Below are positions 32,450 through 40,075 of a DNA stretch of 55,687 nucleotides, one piece after another. The notes under the pieces were generated by a model. It had not been told where the DNA came from. It was given only the letters and a program-made list of their open reading frames with translations, and made no database searches. A program made the position numbers and the translations under genes. Positions within the stretch are counted from its first letter, which is position 1. The number at the start of each line of letters is the position of its first letter. This DNA is from Paenacidovorax caeni (GTDB taxonomy: Bacteria; Pseudomonadota; Gammaproteobacteria; Burkholderiales; Burkholderiaceae_C): NCBI RefSeq assembly GCF_001298675.1, contig NZ_CYIG01000022.1, positions 1-55,687 of the forward strand, in the 5' to 3' direction.

Positions 32450-32859
32450 GCCCGCTCTTCCTCCTGATTGCGTTGGATTGTCTCCACATAGCGTCGCACT
32501 CGGTATAGCTGCTGGCCATGGAGCTGGCGGACTAGGCCGGTGCCTAGCTCGCGGCGCATAAAACTCACCACCTGGTTGTAGGCACGCGGCCTCAGTTGCC
32601 TCATCAGCGCCAGCACCTCGCGCTGCTCTGGGGTCATGGGGGAGTCATTGGCCGCTGTTTGATCGCATGCCGACACTGGTGCAGGAACATAAATATGCTG
32701 AGTGACATGGGTCACATGCAGCGCGCTGCTGTTTGTGCTGCGATCCAAATGCAAGTCACCCTTCAAATGGCCCACCTGCACTGCATCGTCGCCATGCACT
32801 GTTTGTTTTGGAAGCAGCCGGGCCAGCCAGGCCAGCAATTTGTTTGATAGCTCGCCCAC
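32446..32859 (-). CDS. Repressor-linked protein with RHIM-like VQVG motif
   Basis: A 137-residue protein of unknown family. Residues 5-17 form an amphipathic helix (SNKLLAWLARLLP). The segment QTVHGDDAVQVGHLKGDLHL (19-38) aligns over 20 residues with the C-terminal tail of the adjacent repressor. A polar linker follows, and then a basic helical C-terminal domain (about 75-130, EVLALMRQLRPRAYNQVVSF and GTGLVRQLHGQQLYRVRRYV). It starts 10 bp after the repressor stop, so both come from one message. A partner or modulator of the repressor, or a membrane-active effector, are the options; both are inference. Confidence 0.7.
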   Translation of the reverse strand: MGELSNKLLAWLARLLPKQTVHGDDAVQVGHLKGDLHLDRSTNSSALHVTHVTQHIYVPAPVSACDQTAANDSPMTPEQREVLALMRQLRPRAYNQVVSFMRRELGTGLVRQLHGQQLYRVRRYVETIQRNQEEERA

Positions 32860-32869
32860 GCCTGGAACC

Positions 32870-33307
32870 TCACTTGCTCTTGATGCGCGCCTTACCTGTC
32901 ACGCTGCCAATCTGAATTGCGTTGTCACCCACTACCGATTGCCCACCGCCACTGCCAGCGGCAGCAGCGCTTTTCTTCGCTGGCGCTGGCGGTAGTCCCG
33001 CCGCCAACAGCGCCGCTGTCTGAATCAGGTGCTGGCGCGCCTGAGCGCTGCACCGCCGGTAGCTGTCGAGCAATACCTGCTCGGCAGCATCGTGCGCGGG
33101 GTGTGCACCGCTGCGCTCGCCCGTAAGTACGTAGAGAACGTCCACGCCTGCGGCTGAGAAGGCGGCCATCTGAAAGCCATCGGGCGCAGTTCTCCCGCTC
33201 TCCCAAGAGAACAGCGTTTGCTTAGTCGTGCCAGCGAGTTCAGCGAACTTGGGCTGACTCAACCCTAGCCGCTCGCGTTCCTCGCGCAATCGCTCACCAA
33301 TGGGCAT
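32870..33307 (-). CDS. Phage repressor (XRE helix-turn-helix) with IQIG-containing tail
   Basis: A 145-residue lysogeny repressor. Residues about 4-60 form the Cro/CI helix-turn-helix (RLREERERLGLSQPKFAELA, then TTKQTLFSWESGRTAPDGFQ). A helical dimerisation segment (74-105), an Ala/Gly linker and the tail QSVVGDNAIQIGSVTGKARI (123-142) follow. There is no RecA-cleavage-type peptidase domain, as in Mu c. It is divergent from the ner-like gene across the operator region 33308-33418. The start codon lies two bases from the GAAATATTTC dyad, so it probably represses itself. Confidence 0.88.
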   Translation of the reverse strand: MPIGERLREERERLGLSQPKFAELAGTTKQTLFSWESGRTAPDGFQMAAFSAAGVDVLYVLTGERSGAHPAHDAAEQVLLDSYRRCSAQARQHLIQTAALLAAGLPPAPAKKSAAAAGSGGGQSVVGDNAIQIGSVTGKARIKSK

Positions 33308-33319
33308 GAAATATTTCCC
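33308..33319. promoter_or_regulatory. Repressor-proximal operator (GAAATATTTC dyad)
   Basis: GAAATATTTC (33308-33317) is a perfect 10-bp palindrome directly abutting the repressor start codon, extended by CC to match the TTTCCC arm of the main operator. Binding here would block repressor translation or transcription start. Confidence 0.5.
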
Positions 33320-33328
33320 AAAAGCCTA

Positions 33329-33357
33329 TTGCAAGGGAAAGATTTCTTTCCCATAAT
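33329..33357 (+). promoter_or_regulatory. Early promoter Pe with operator in the spacer
   Basis: A -35 box TTGCAA (33329-33334) and a -10 box CATAAT (33352-33357) are exactly 17 bp apart. The 18-bp palindrome GGGAAAGA-TT-TCTTTCCC (33335-33352) occupies the whole spacer. A repressor bound there would exclude RNA polymerase from the rightward early operon. Arrangement seen directly; function inferred. Confidence 0.8.
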
Positions 33358-33418
33358 TCAAACAAGTCAAAACCAAACGGCACTTGCGCCAACAAGTGCC
33401 AACAACCCAGGAGCCACC

Positions 33419-33667
33419 ATGCCCCTCAAAACCCGCGCCGAGGTGCGCCAGGAATTCGCCAGCCGTGGCTGGTCAATCTCCGGCTGGGCCAAGCAGCACG
33501 GCTATTCACCCGTGCTGGTCGGCTACATCCTCAACGACGACGAGCGCAACCCCAAGCGCAAGTGCCTGCGTGGCGAAAGCCACAACATTGCCGTTGCACT
33601 GGGCCTCAAGCATGGCGAGATTTCGCGCACCACCGGCGTGCAGCATTACACCGCGCTGGCAGCGTGA
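33419..33667 (+). CDS. Ner-like phage DNA-binding protein
   Basis: An 82-residue protein with a helix-turn-helix of the Mu Ner/Nlp or BcepMu gp16 type: TRAEVRQEFASRGWSISGWA, then KQHGYSPVLVGYILNDDE. Ner-type proteins turn down early and repressor promoters after induction. ATG 33419 follows a good CAGGAG site; the longer frame from 33329 is promoter DNA. First gene of the rightward early operon. Confidence 0.85.
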   Translation: MPLKTRAEVRQEFASRGWSISGWAKQHGYSPVLVGYILNDDERNPKRKCLRGESHNIAVALGLKHGEISRTTGVQHYTALAA

Positions 33668-33781
33668 GGGCCATGCAAATGCATCCCGCGCCAACTGTAA
33701 CAAATCGAGGCTACGCAGCGCTGACGGCTTGCGCCGCCAGCTGCGGCCGCGACGCACTCGGATTTTCCATACCTGCCGCAG

Positions 33782-34027
33782 TCATCGGGGGGCCGCGCGA
33801 TGCTGTCGCGCCTCGTCCAGCAAATCAGCCATCCGATTCAGCAGAGCCTGCACTGCGTCCTGACGCTTGTCCCTTGGATGCTGCTGCGTCGCCACCAGCC
33901 GCCATGCGTGTGACACACGGGGGCCATCGATGACTTGCGCAACCTCCAGTTCAGCGACCACCCGCAGCAGCGCATGTCCCATGGCGTCAATGCGTGCGGC
34001 GAGTTCATCGAAGTCTGTGCTGTCCAT
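33782..34027 (-). CDS. Small hypothetical protein opposite to the early operon
   Basis: An 81-residue acidic helical protein (DSTDFDELAARIDAMGHALL, then VAELEVAQVIDGPRVSHAWR) on the strand opposite to the early genes. An unusually strong AAGGAGG site lies 7 bp before its ATG, which is the main support. A dyad at 34069-34085 lies upstream. Transcription into the ner-like gene's 3' side could dampen early expression. Function unknown. Confidence 0.6.
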   Translation of the reverse strand: MDSTDFDELAARIDAMGHALLRVVAELEVAQVIDGPRVSHAWRLVATQQHPRDKRQDAVQALLNRMADLLDEARQHRAAPR

Positions 34028-34068
34028 TGCGGCCTCCTTGCCCGGTGTGATGGCCGCACTTTGCCACC

Positions 34069-34085
34069 CTGAAAGCCACTTTCAG
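34069..34085. promoter_or_regulatory. 17-bp dyad CTGAAAG-CCA-CTTTCAG between divergent genes
   Basis: A perfect inverted repeat with 7-bp arms between the leftward 33782-34027 gene and the rightward 34136 gene. It shares GAAAG/CTTTC with the main early operator, so the repressor or the Ner-like protein may bind here as well. Confidence 0.5.
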
Positions 34086-34135
34086 TATTTCCACTCCGGC
34101 ATATGTTTGGACGTGGCTCATGAAGGGGGCTTCCA

Positions 34136-34612
34136 ATGATCCGCCGCGATTGGAAGCGCCTGCGCCCCAGTAGCTTGGTGCATGCCATGCGCCTGTGCAA
34201 GGAATTCGCCCAGGCCAAGCACAACCTGAGCGTGGAGCGCATTGCCGACCGCATGGGTGCCACGCACGACGCCCTTTACAAGTGGCTGGCCACGGGGCGC
34301 ATGCCCGCCATCCTGATCCCGACCTTCGAGTTGGCCTGCGGCTGCAACTACATCAGCGAATGGCTGGCCGCCAGTGCCGGCCGCCTGGTGGTGCCCATGC
34401 CCACCGGACGCAAGGCCGAAGGCACCGAGCTGCTGGACATGAACAGCAGCTGCGCAGCCGCCCTGCAGCTGCTCACCGCCTTTTACCAGGCCCCCACCGA
34501 GGCCGACACCGAAGCCACCCTGGCCGCCCTGCGCCTGCACCTGGAGCAGGTGGCCTACCACCACGCCAACGTGGCGCGCTACGCCACGCCCGAGCTGGAG
34601 TTCGACGCATGA
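34136..34612 (+). CDS. Early phage protein with CII-like DNA-binding region
   Basis: A 158-residue protein. Residues about 12-65 look like a helix-turn-helix (LVHAMRLCKEFAQAKHNLSV, then ADRMGATHDALYKWLATGRM). A C-terminal helical part (about 100-150) with SCAAALQLLTAFYQ follows. Equivalent proteins lie between ner and transposase genes in BcepMu/B3-like phages. A regulatory role is likely but untested. Overlaps the next start (ATGA). Confidence 0.75.
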   Translation: MIRRDWKRLRPSSLVHAMRLCKEFAQAKHNLSVERIADRMGATHDALYKWLATGRMPAILIPTFELACGCNYISEWLAASAGRLVVPMPTGRKAEGTELLDMNSSCAAALQLLTAFYQAPTEADTEATLAALRLHLEQVAYHHANVARYATPELEFDA

Positions 34613-34926
34613 CCAAGCGCGCCACCGACTACACCAACGCCGCGCAGCAACGCATCTTGCAGCTGCAGCTGGCCCTGTTCTGTGATGTGGTCAACGGCTA
34701 CCCGCCATCCAAGCTCGCAGAGCTACTGCGCGTCTCCCCCAGCGCCATCACCCGCGACCTGGACAACCTGCGCATCGCGGGCCTGGCCGAGCGCGACGAC
34801 GCCACCGGCCACTGGCGCCTCACCCCCCGCCTGCCGCAGCAAGCCATCAAGGTCCTCAACAGCATCGACGCGGCCCAACGCCGCGTGGATGAAGCCCGCA
34901 ACCGATTCACCCGCAACCCCGACTGA
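34609..34926 (+). CDS. Winged-helix (IclR-type HTH) early phage protein
   Basis: A 105-residue protein with a winged helix of the IclR N-terminal type: GYPPSKLAELLRVSPSAITR, then DLDNLRIAGLAERDDATGHW. A C-terminal helix with charged residues follows. It is likely a small DNA-binding regulator or transposition accessory. Coupled to the gene before by ATGA overlap and 11 bp from the next. Confidence 0.8.
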   Translation: MTKRATDYTNAAQQRILQLQLALFCDVVNGYPPSKLAELLRVSPSAITRDLDNLRIAGLAERDDATGHWRLTPRLPQQAIKVLNSIDAAQRRVDEARNRFTRNPD

Positions 34927-34937
34927 GAAAGAAACCC

Positions 34938-35873
34938 ATGGCACGCCCACCCAAGACCATCGAAGTGCAAGACGTGGATGACAAGACCATCGACCAGGAG
35001 AAGTTCGCAGACGCTATGACGCTGATGCGCGCCGACGAGGCCGCACAAGCGCTTGCGCTATCCCAGCGCGAGACCACCGTTCGCGCTGTGGCACAGCAGC
35101 TGGGCTACCAGCTGCCGGCAGACGCCACCGACCCCGACCTGATCCAGCGCGACATTGCCGCCAACATGCGCCGCTCCGTGGAAGCCTGCCTGGAAGTGGG
35201 GCGTGGTCTGCGTGTCCTGAAGGAAGCGTGCGAACACGGCAGCTTCATTGCTAGGCTGGATGTACTTGGGATTGAAGAACGCGTTGCTCGCCGATTCATG
35301 CAGTCGGCCATCAAGTTCACAAAACGGGCGACGTCGCCCGTTTTGACGGCAGCTGGCTCGCAGTCCAAACTGTTCGAAATGCTCGTCCTAGACGACGAGC
35401 AGATCGAGGAGCTGGAGCTCACCGGTCAAACTGGCGAGCTCTCCCTCGACGACGTGGCCACCATGAGCGTGAAGGAGCTGCGTGCCGCGCTGCGCGAAAC
35501 ACGCGCCGAGCATGACGCCACCAAGGCCGTCATGTCCAAGAAGCAGGCCCGCATCGACCAGCTGGAGCGCGCCCAGGAGCGCATAGCCAAGCTGCCACCT
35601 GACGAGGAGTTGGCACGCCTCCAGCAAGAAGCCACCACCCACCTGCTCGCCGCCCAGGGCGCCATCCGTGGCCAGCTGCGCGCGGCGTTAGTCGCCCTGC
35701 AGAACCACCAGGAGGACAACGGCACCTTCATGGCCGGCATGGTGGGGCAGCTCATGGCCGACCTGACCCTGCTGCGCGACGAATTCAACCTGCCCAGCCT
35801 GGCGGACGGCGCTCAGCCCGAGTGGCAGCGCTGGGCCACCGCGCAAGGCGCTGGAGCCGCTCAAGCGAACTGA
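34938..35873 (+). CDS. DUF3102-like early phage protein with coiled coil
   Basis: A 311-residue protein. Its middle (about 70-125) has RRSVEACLEVGRGLRVLKEA and ARRFMQSAIKF, as in DUF3102/replication-accessory phage proteins that resemble ParB-type helix-turn-helix regions. A long coiled coil (about 175-235, LRAALRETRAEHDATKAVM onward) and a helical C-terminus follow. It always sits directly before transposase A in related phages. The role in transposition is unproven. Confidence 0.75.
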   Translation: MARPPKTIEVQDVDDKTIDQEKFADAMTLMRADEAAQALALSQRETTVRAVAQQLGYQLPADATDPDLIQRDIAANMRRSVEACLEVGRGLRVLKEACEHGSFIARLDVLGIEERVARRFMQSAIKFTKRATSPVLTAAGSQSKLFEMLVLDDEQIEELELTGQTGELSLDDVATMSVKELRAALRETRAEHDATKAVMSKKQARIDQLERAQERIAKLPPDEELARLQQEATTHLLAAQGAIRGQLRAALVALQNHQEDNGTFMAGMVGQLMADLTLLRDEFNLPSLADGAQPEWQRWATAQGAGAAQAN

Positions 35874-35883
35874 AGGCTGCTGC

Positions 35884-37626
35884 ATGAGCCCCGCACTCAT
35901 CGAAGCCCTGCTGGACGTGGCACGCCGCGCTCAGGCGGCCGGCCACGGCGGCAAGGAGGCCGTCTACGCAGCCGCCTGCCAGCACCTGGGTCTGTCGCGC
36001 GCCACGCTCATGCGCCGCATTAAGGAGGTCACCGTGAAACCTGAACGCAAACGCCGTTCCGATGCAGGCTCCACCGCCTTGAGCCTGCCCGATGCGCAAC
36101 TGCTGAGCACAACGCTCATGGAGGGCTACCGCGCCAATGACAAGGCCATCCACGCCCTCAAGCTGGCGCTTGTGCGGCTGCGCGCCAACCGGCCGCACTT
36201 TGCCTGCACGCTGGATGCTGCAACTGGCGAGATCCGGCCGCTGTCCGACAGCGCCTGCGCCCGCGCGCTGCGCACCTACCGGCTGCACCCCGAGCAGTTG
36301 CGCCAGCCCGAGCCGGCACAAGCCCTGGCCAGCGAGCACCCCAACGACGTGTGGCAGATCGACGCTTCCATCAGCACGTTGTTCTATGTGCCTGAGGGCG
36401 GTGTGGCCGACATGGACAAGGCGGTGTTCTACAAGAACAAGCCCGAGAACTTCGAAAAGATCAAACGCCAGCGCCTCACGCGCTACGTGCTCACCGACCA
36501 CTGCAGCGGCGCCATCTTCGTGCACTACGTGGCTGGGGGCGAGTCCATCGTCAACATGGCCGAGGCTTTCCTGGCCGCGATCGCCAAGCGCCCCGACCAG
36601 CAGATGTACGGCGTGCCGTTCCACCTGATGATGGACCCAGGCAGCGCGGGTATCGGCGGCGCGTTCAAGACGCTGCTGCGCCGCCTGCAGGTCAAGCCCG
36701 TGGTGAACGAGGCGGGAAACCCGCGTGCCAAGGGCCAGGTGGAAAACGCCCACAACCTGGTCGAGACCAACTTCGAGAGCGGCTTCAAGTTCCAGCATGT
36801 GCCCAGCATCGCCTGGATCAATGCGCAGGCCGCCCACTGGATGCGCTACTACAACAGCGTTCGTGTGCACAGCCGCCACGGCCTGACCCGCTGGGCCAAG
36901 TGGATGGAGATCACCCAACAGCAGCTGCGCCTGGTGGATGCCGACCTGGCGCGCCAGTTGCTCACCCATGAACCCGCCACCCCCAAGGTGGATAGCGGGC
37001 TGTGCGTGCGCTTCAACGGACGGGTGTGGTCGGTCAAGCAGGTACCAAACGTGATGGTGGGCGAGAAGCTCACCGTCACCTTCAACCCCTTTAACCCGGC
37101 CACGGCCTATGTGTTAGACCGCGATGCCCAGGGCGGCGAAGTGCTGATTGAAGTACCCGAGGTGCAGCGCGACGCGCACGGCTTCGCCGAAGGCGCCGCA
37201 CTCATCGGCCGCGAGTACAAGGCGCTGCCCGAGACCGCCGCAGACGCCAACCGCAAGCTGGTGGAGCGCATCGCTACCAGCGCGCAGACCGACGAGCAGG
37301 CCGCTGCCGCGCGTAAGGCCAAGGCGCTGCCCCTCGGAGGCGCGCTGGACCCCTACAAGCACCACGCGGACCTGCCCGACGTTGCCATGCTGCCGCGCCG
37401 AGGCACCGAGCTGCAAACCGGCGCCAGCGTGGCCCAGGCCGCGCCCGAGCTGCTGACCCACTTCGAGGCTGCCAAGGCACTGGCCGCTAGGGGCGTGCCC
37501 ATGTCGCCCGAGCTGGTCGGCTCGCTCAAGAGCCTGCACCCCGATGGCGTTCCCGAAGCCGAGCTGGGCGCACTGGAGGCCCGTCTCACGGTGCGCGCCA
37601 GCCTGCGCGTGGTGGGAGGCCAGTGA
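35884..37626 (+). CDS. Phage transposase A (DDE integrase, MuA/TnsB-like)
   Basis: A 580-residue transposase that binds the phage ends and joins them to target DNA. An N-terminal helix-turn-helix part (about 1-60) is followed by the rve catalytic core. The core has D160 (WQIDAS), D251 (MMDPGSAG) and E287 (GQVENAHN); the last two are separated by 35 residues as in DD35E enzymes. A beta-barrel (Mu-transpos C) region at about 365-420 and a variable C-terminal tail, where the B ATPase is expected to bind, follow. Its stop overlaps the start of B (TGATG). Confidence 0.95.
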   Translation: MSPALIEALLDVARRAQAAGHGGKEAVYAAACQHLGLSRATLMRRIKEVTVKPERKRRSDAGSTALSLPDAQLLSTTLMEGYRANDKAIHALKLALVRLRANRPHFACTLDAATGEIRPLSDSACARALRTYRLHPEQLRQPEPAQALASEHPNDVWQIDASISTLFYVPEGGVADMDKAVFYKNKPENFEKIKRQRLTRYVLTDHCSGAIFVHYVAGGESIVNMAEAFLAAIAKRPDQQMYGVPFHLMMDPGSAGIGGAFKTLLRRLQVKPVVNEAGNPRAKGQVENAHNLVETNFESGFKFQHVPSIAWINAQAAHWMRYYNSVRVHSRHGLTRWAKWMEITQQQLRLVDADLARQLLTHEPATPKVDSGLCVRFNGRVWSVKQVPNVMVGEKLTVTFNPFNPATAYVLDRDAQGGEVLIEVPEVQRDAHGFAEGAALIGREYKALPETAADANRKLVERIATSAQTDEQAAAARKAKALPLGGALDPYKHHADLPDVAMLPRRGTELQTGASVAQAAPELLTHFEAAKALAARGVPMSPELVGSLKSLHPDGVPEAELGALEARLTVRASLRVVGGQ

Positions 37627-38861
37627 TGCACGCCACTGCCTCCATGCCCGTGATGCCCCCCCTGCAGCCCGTACTGCAGCAGCACGAGATCACACAGGCC
37701 GAATTCGCCCGTGGCGTGGGTCTGTCGGCTGCTGCCGCGTGCCGCCTTGTCCGTCATGGCCTGCTGCCTGCGCGCAGTCCTGCCGCCGTGCGCAAGCGTG
37801 CTGTGGACTTTCTCAAGGCCCGTGGCGTGTCCATGGCCCATCTACGCGACCTGGTGCTGCCGCATGTAGCAGCGCCCAAAGAAGTTGGCCCCGCCGGGTT
37901 GCACCCCGGCGAGGCCGTCCCCGTGAACCCCGACGCAATCGAAACCCAGGAGGAAGAGTCGATGTTACTTCGCTGCGAACCCATCACCCCCGCCGCGCGC
38001 AAGCACTTCAAGCTGCCGCGCAGTCCATTCACCGACGACATCCAGTGCCGTGACGACGTATTTGCGAGCCAACATGGCCGCTACGTGCGCGCAGCGATGA
38101 TGGATGCGGCCACCAACCATGGCTTCGTCGCCATCATCGGGCAGAGCGGCTCGGGCAAGAGCACCCTGCGCGAGGAGCTGGAGGAGCGCATCCGAGAGGA
38201 CCGCCGCCCCATCGTCCTCATCAAGCCCTACATCCACGGCGTGGAGCCCAGCGAGGCGCGCGGCAAGCCCCTGCGCAGTGGACACATCGCCGAATCCATC
38301 GTGGATGCCTTGGCCCCCGGCATGGCCCTCAAGAGCAGCCCCCAGGCCCGCTACAAGCAGGTGCACGAGCTGCTCAAGGCCAGCCGCAGCGCGGGCTACA
38401 CGCACCTGCTGGTGATCGAGGAGGCCCACCGCCTGCCCATTCCCACCTTGAAGCACCTCAAGAACTTCATGGAACTCAAGGACGGCCTGCGCCGCCTGCT
38501 GGGCGTGTGCCTCATCGGGCAGAACGAGCTGTTCAACATGCTCAGCGAACGCAACCCGGAGGTGCGCGAGATCGTGCAGCGCTGCGAGCAAATCGCCATG
38601 GAGCCGCTGGACAACGACGTGGAAGCCTACCTGCAGCTCAAGTTTGAGCGCCTGGGCTTGAAGCTGGCGGACGTGTTCGAGGCCGATGCCATGGACGCCA
38701 TCCGCGCCCGCCTGATCCAGACGGCCCACGGTCAGCGCACGAACGAGGTGGTGAGCATCTGCTATCCCCAGGTGGTCAACAACCTGGTCAGCCGCGCCCT
38801 GAACGCGGCTGCGCAAGTGGGCTTTCCGAAGGTGGATGCCCAGGTGATCGCAGGGTGCTGA
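37626..38861 (+). CDS. Phage transposition protein B (AAA+ ATPase, ExeA-like)
   Basis: A 411-residue AAA ATPase that binds target DNA and gives target immunity, like MuB/BcepMu gp8. An N-terminal helix-turn-helix (about 20-65, ITQAEFARGVGLSAAAACRL) precedes the ATPase core, which has Walker A GQSGSGKST and Walker B LLVIEEAHRL with a sensor region VCLIGQNELF. The start ATG 37626 overlaps the transposase stop; a GTG one codon earlier is also possible. Confidence 0.93.
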   Translation: MHATASMPVMPPLQPVLQQHEITQAEFARGVGLSAAAACRLVRHGLLPARSPAAVRKRAVDFLKARGVSMAHLRDLVLPHVAAPKEVGPAGLHPGEAVPVNPDAIETQEEESMLLRCEPITPAARKHFKLPRSPFTDDIQCRDDVFASQHGRYVRAAMMDAATNHGFVAIIGQSGSGKSTLREELEERIREDRRPIVLIKPYIHGVEPSEARGKPLRSGHIAESIVDALAPGMALKSSPQARYKQVHELLKASRSAGYTHLLVIEEAHRLPIPTLKHLKNFMELKDGLRRLLGVCLIGQNELFNMLSERNPEVREIVQRCEQIAMEPLDNDVEAYLQLKFERLGLKLADVFEADAMDAIRARLIQTAHGQRTNEVVSICYPQVVNNLVSRALNAAAQVGFPKVDAQVIAGC

Positions 38862-38863
38862 CC

Positions 38864-39019
38864 ATGTTCGCATTCCGCATCCGTATCACCATGTCAGACG
38901 GCAGCAGCGGCCGCTGCACAGGCCTGTTCGCCACGGCCTGCGCGGCGGTGCGCACGGTCTTGTCCAACTTCCCCGGCGCAGTCAGCGTGTCGGCCATCTG
39001 CCTGCGAGGTGGTGCATGA
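38864..39019 (+). CDS. Small hypothetical early protein (51 residues)
   Basis: A short frame that begins 2 bp after transposase B. The product (FAFRIRITMSDGSSGRCTGL onward) is beta-like with three Cys. The stop overlaps the start of the next small gene (ATGA), which supports expression. No family recognised; too short for certainty. Confidence 0.55.
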   Translation: MFAFRIRITMSDGSSGRCTGLFATACAAVRTVLSNFPGAVSVSAICLRGGA

Positions 39020-39168
39020 AAGCCCCGCGCCACCACTTCGCCCCCGGAACGCTGCAGCAGATGCCCACGCGCACCCAGCGCCTGCGCGTGACGCTGGGCG
39101 TCGCCCTCTGGTTCTGCGCCATCGCCATTGGCGTTGTCGTGTCCATCATGTGGAGGGGCGCACTGTGA
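39016..39168 (+). CDS. Small single-pass membrane protein (50 residues)
   Basis: A short protein with a basic N-terminal half (MKAPRHHFAPGTLQQMPTRT) and one membrane helix (RVTLGVALWFCAIAIGVVVS). It overlaps both neighbours by 4 bp (ATGA and GTGA), a translationally coupled chain. Function unknown. Confidence 0.6.
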   Translation: MKAPRHHFAPGTLQQMPTRTQRLRVTLGVALWFCAIAIGVVVSIMWRGAL

Positions 39169-39773
39169 CCGACATCACCTGCCCCGCCTGCGGCGCTGAG
39201 TTTGACTTGACGGTGGCTTTCGCCTGTGAAGAGGAGCGCCGTGCCTTTGCGCGCCTTGCCAGCGTCAGCATCCCACTGGGCACTCGCGTGCTCAAGTACA
39301 TCGCCCTGTTCACGCCACCGAAGCAGCGCCTGACCAGCGCCAAGAAGCTCAAACTGCTCATGCAGTTGCTGCCTGACCTGGAGCGAAAGGTCATCACGCA
39401 CAAAGGCCGAGACTGGACCGCGCCACTGGACGCCTGGGCACAGGCCATCGACCAGATGCTTGCCGCGCGCGACGCGCAGCGCCTGGAGCTGCCCATGAAA
39501 GGCCACGGCTACCTCTACGCCGTCCTGGCGGGTATGGCCGACAAGCACGAAGCCGCCCAGGAAGCCAAGCGCGAGGAAGACGCCCGCCTGCGCCCGCGCC
39601 GCGACACCGTGCAAGTGCGCGGCCAGGCGCTGGAGATCGGCGCCGCCCTGGACGTTGTGTACGGCGGCAAAGACCCGGCCCTGGCCGCCATCGAACAGCG
39701 CGAACGCAATGCCGCGCCCATGCCCGCGCACCTGCGTGCACGTATCGACCAACTCAAGAAAGGAACGCCATGA
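39165..39773 (+). CDS. Early phage protein with N-terminal zinc knuckle
   Basis: A 202-residue protein starting at GTG 39165 within the stop of the small membrane gene. It opens with a CPAC pair (DITCPACGAEFDLTVAFACE), then SAKKLKLLMQLLPDLERKV and a long charged helix (about 130-200). No described family was recognised; similar proteins are common after transposase B in Mu-like phages. A DNA- or RNA-binding role is possible. Confidence 0.7.
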   Translation: MTDITCPACGAEFDLTVAFACEEERRAFARLASVSIPLGTRVLKYIALFTPPKQRLTSAKKLKLLMQLLPDLERKVITHKGRDWTAPLDAWAQAIDQMLAARDAQRLELPMKGHGYLYAVLAGMADKHEAAQEAKREEDARLRPRRDTVQVRGQALEIGAALDVVYGGKDPALAAIEQRERNAAPMPAHLRARIDQLKKGTP

Positions 39774-40063
39774 GCACTCCATCACCAACGCCCGAGCAGC
39801 GCGCCGAGTTTCGCCAGCAGGCATACGACATGGCGGAAAAGATCATCGTCGCGCTGCAGGGCGAGCAACCGTCGTTCGTAGTGCTGGAAGCACTCAACCT
39901 CGTTCACAGGTTTGTCACCTCCAACCTGCCGCCAGGATTGGTTGGCTATGTCGCCATGGCAATGGCTAGCTATGCCGGGGAGCTGATGCAGGCCGATGCC
40001 AAGGGCAAGGGCCTTTCGCCTTATCCCGACCCTGTCACCACCTCCAAATCCACCACGCATTAA
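39770..40063 (+). CDS. Hypothetical early phage protein
   Basis: A 97-residue protein with a central helical region (RQQAYDMAEKIIVALQGEQP, then FVVLEALNLVHRFVTSNLPP) and a polar C-terminus. It overlaps the gene before (ATGA) and precedes Gam by 12 bp. Function not recognised. Confidence 0.65.
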   Translation: MSTPSPTPEQRAEFRQQAYDMAEKIIVALQGEQPSFVVLEALNLVHRFVTSNLPPGLVGYVAMAMASYAGELMQADAKGKGLSPYPDPVTTSKSTTH

Positions 40064-40075
40064 GGAGCCACCACC

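Noticed and set aside
33674-33933. Rightward frame after the ner-like gene (MQMHPAPTV...)
   Set aside because: Overlaps the reverse gene at 33782-34027, has shadow-like composition and no ribosome site.
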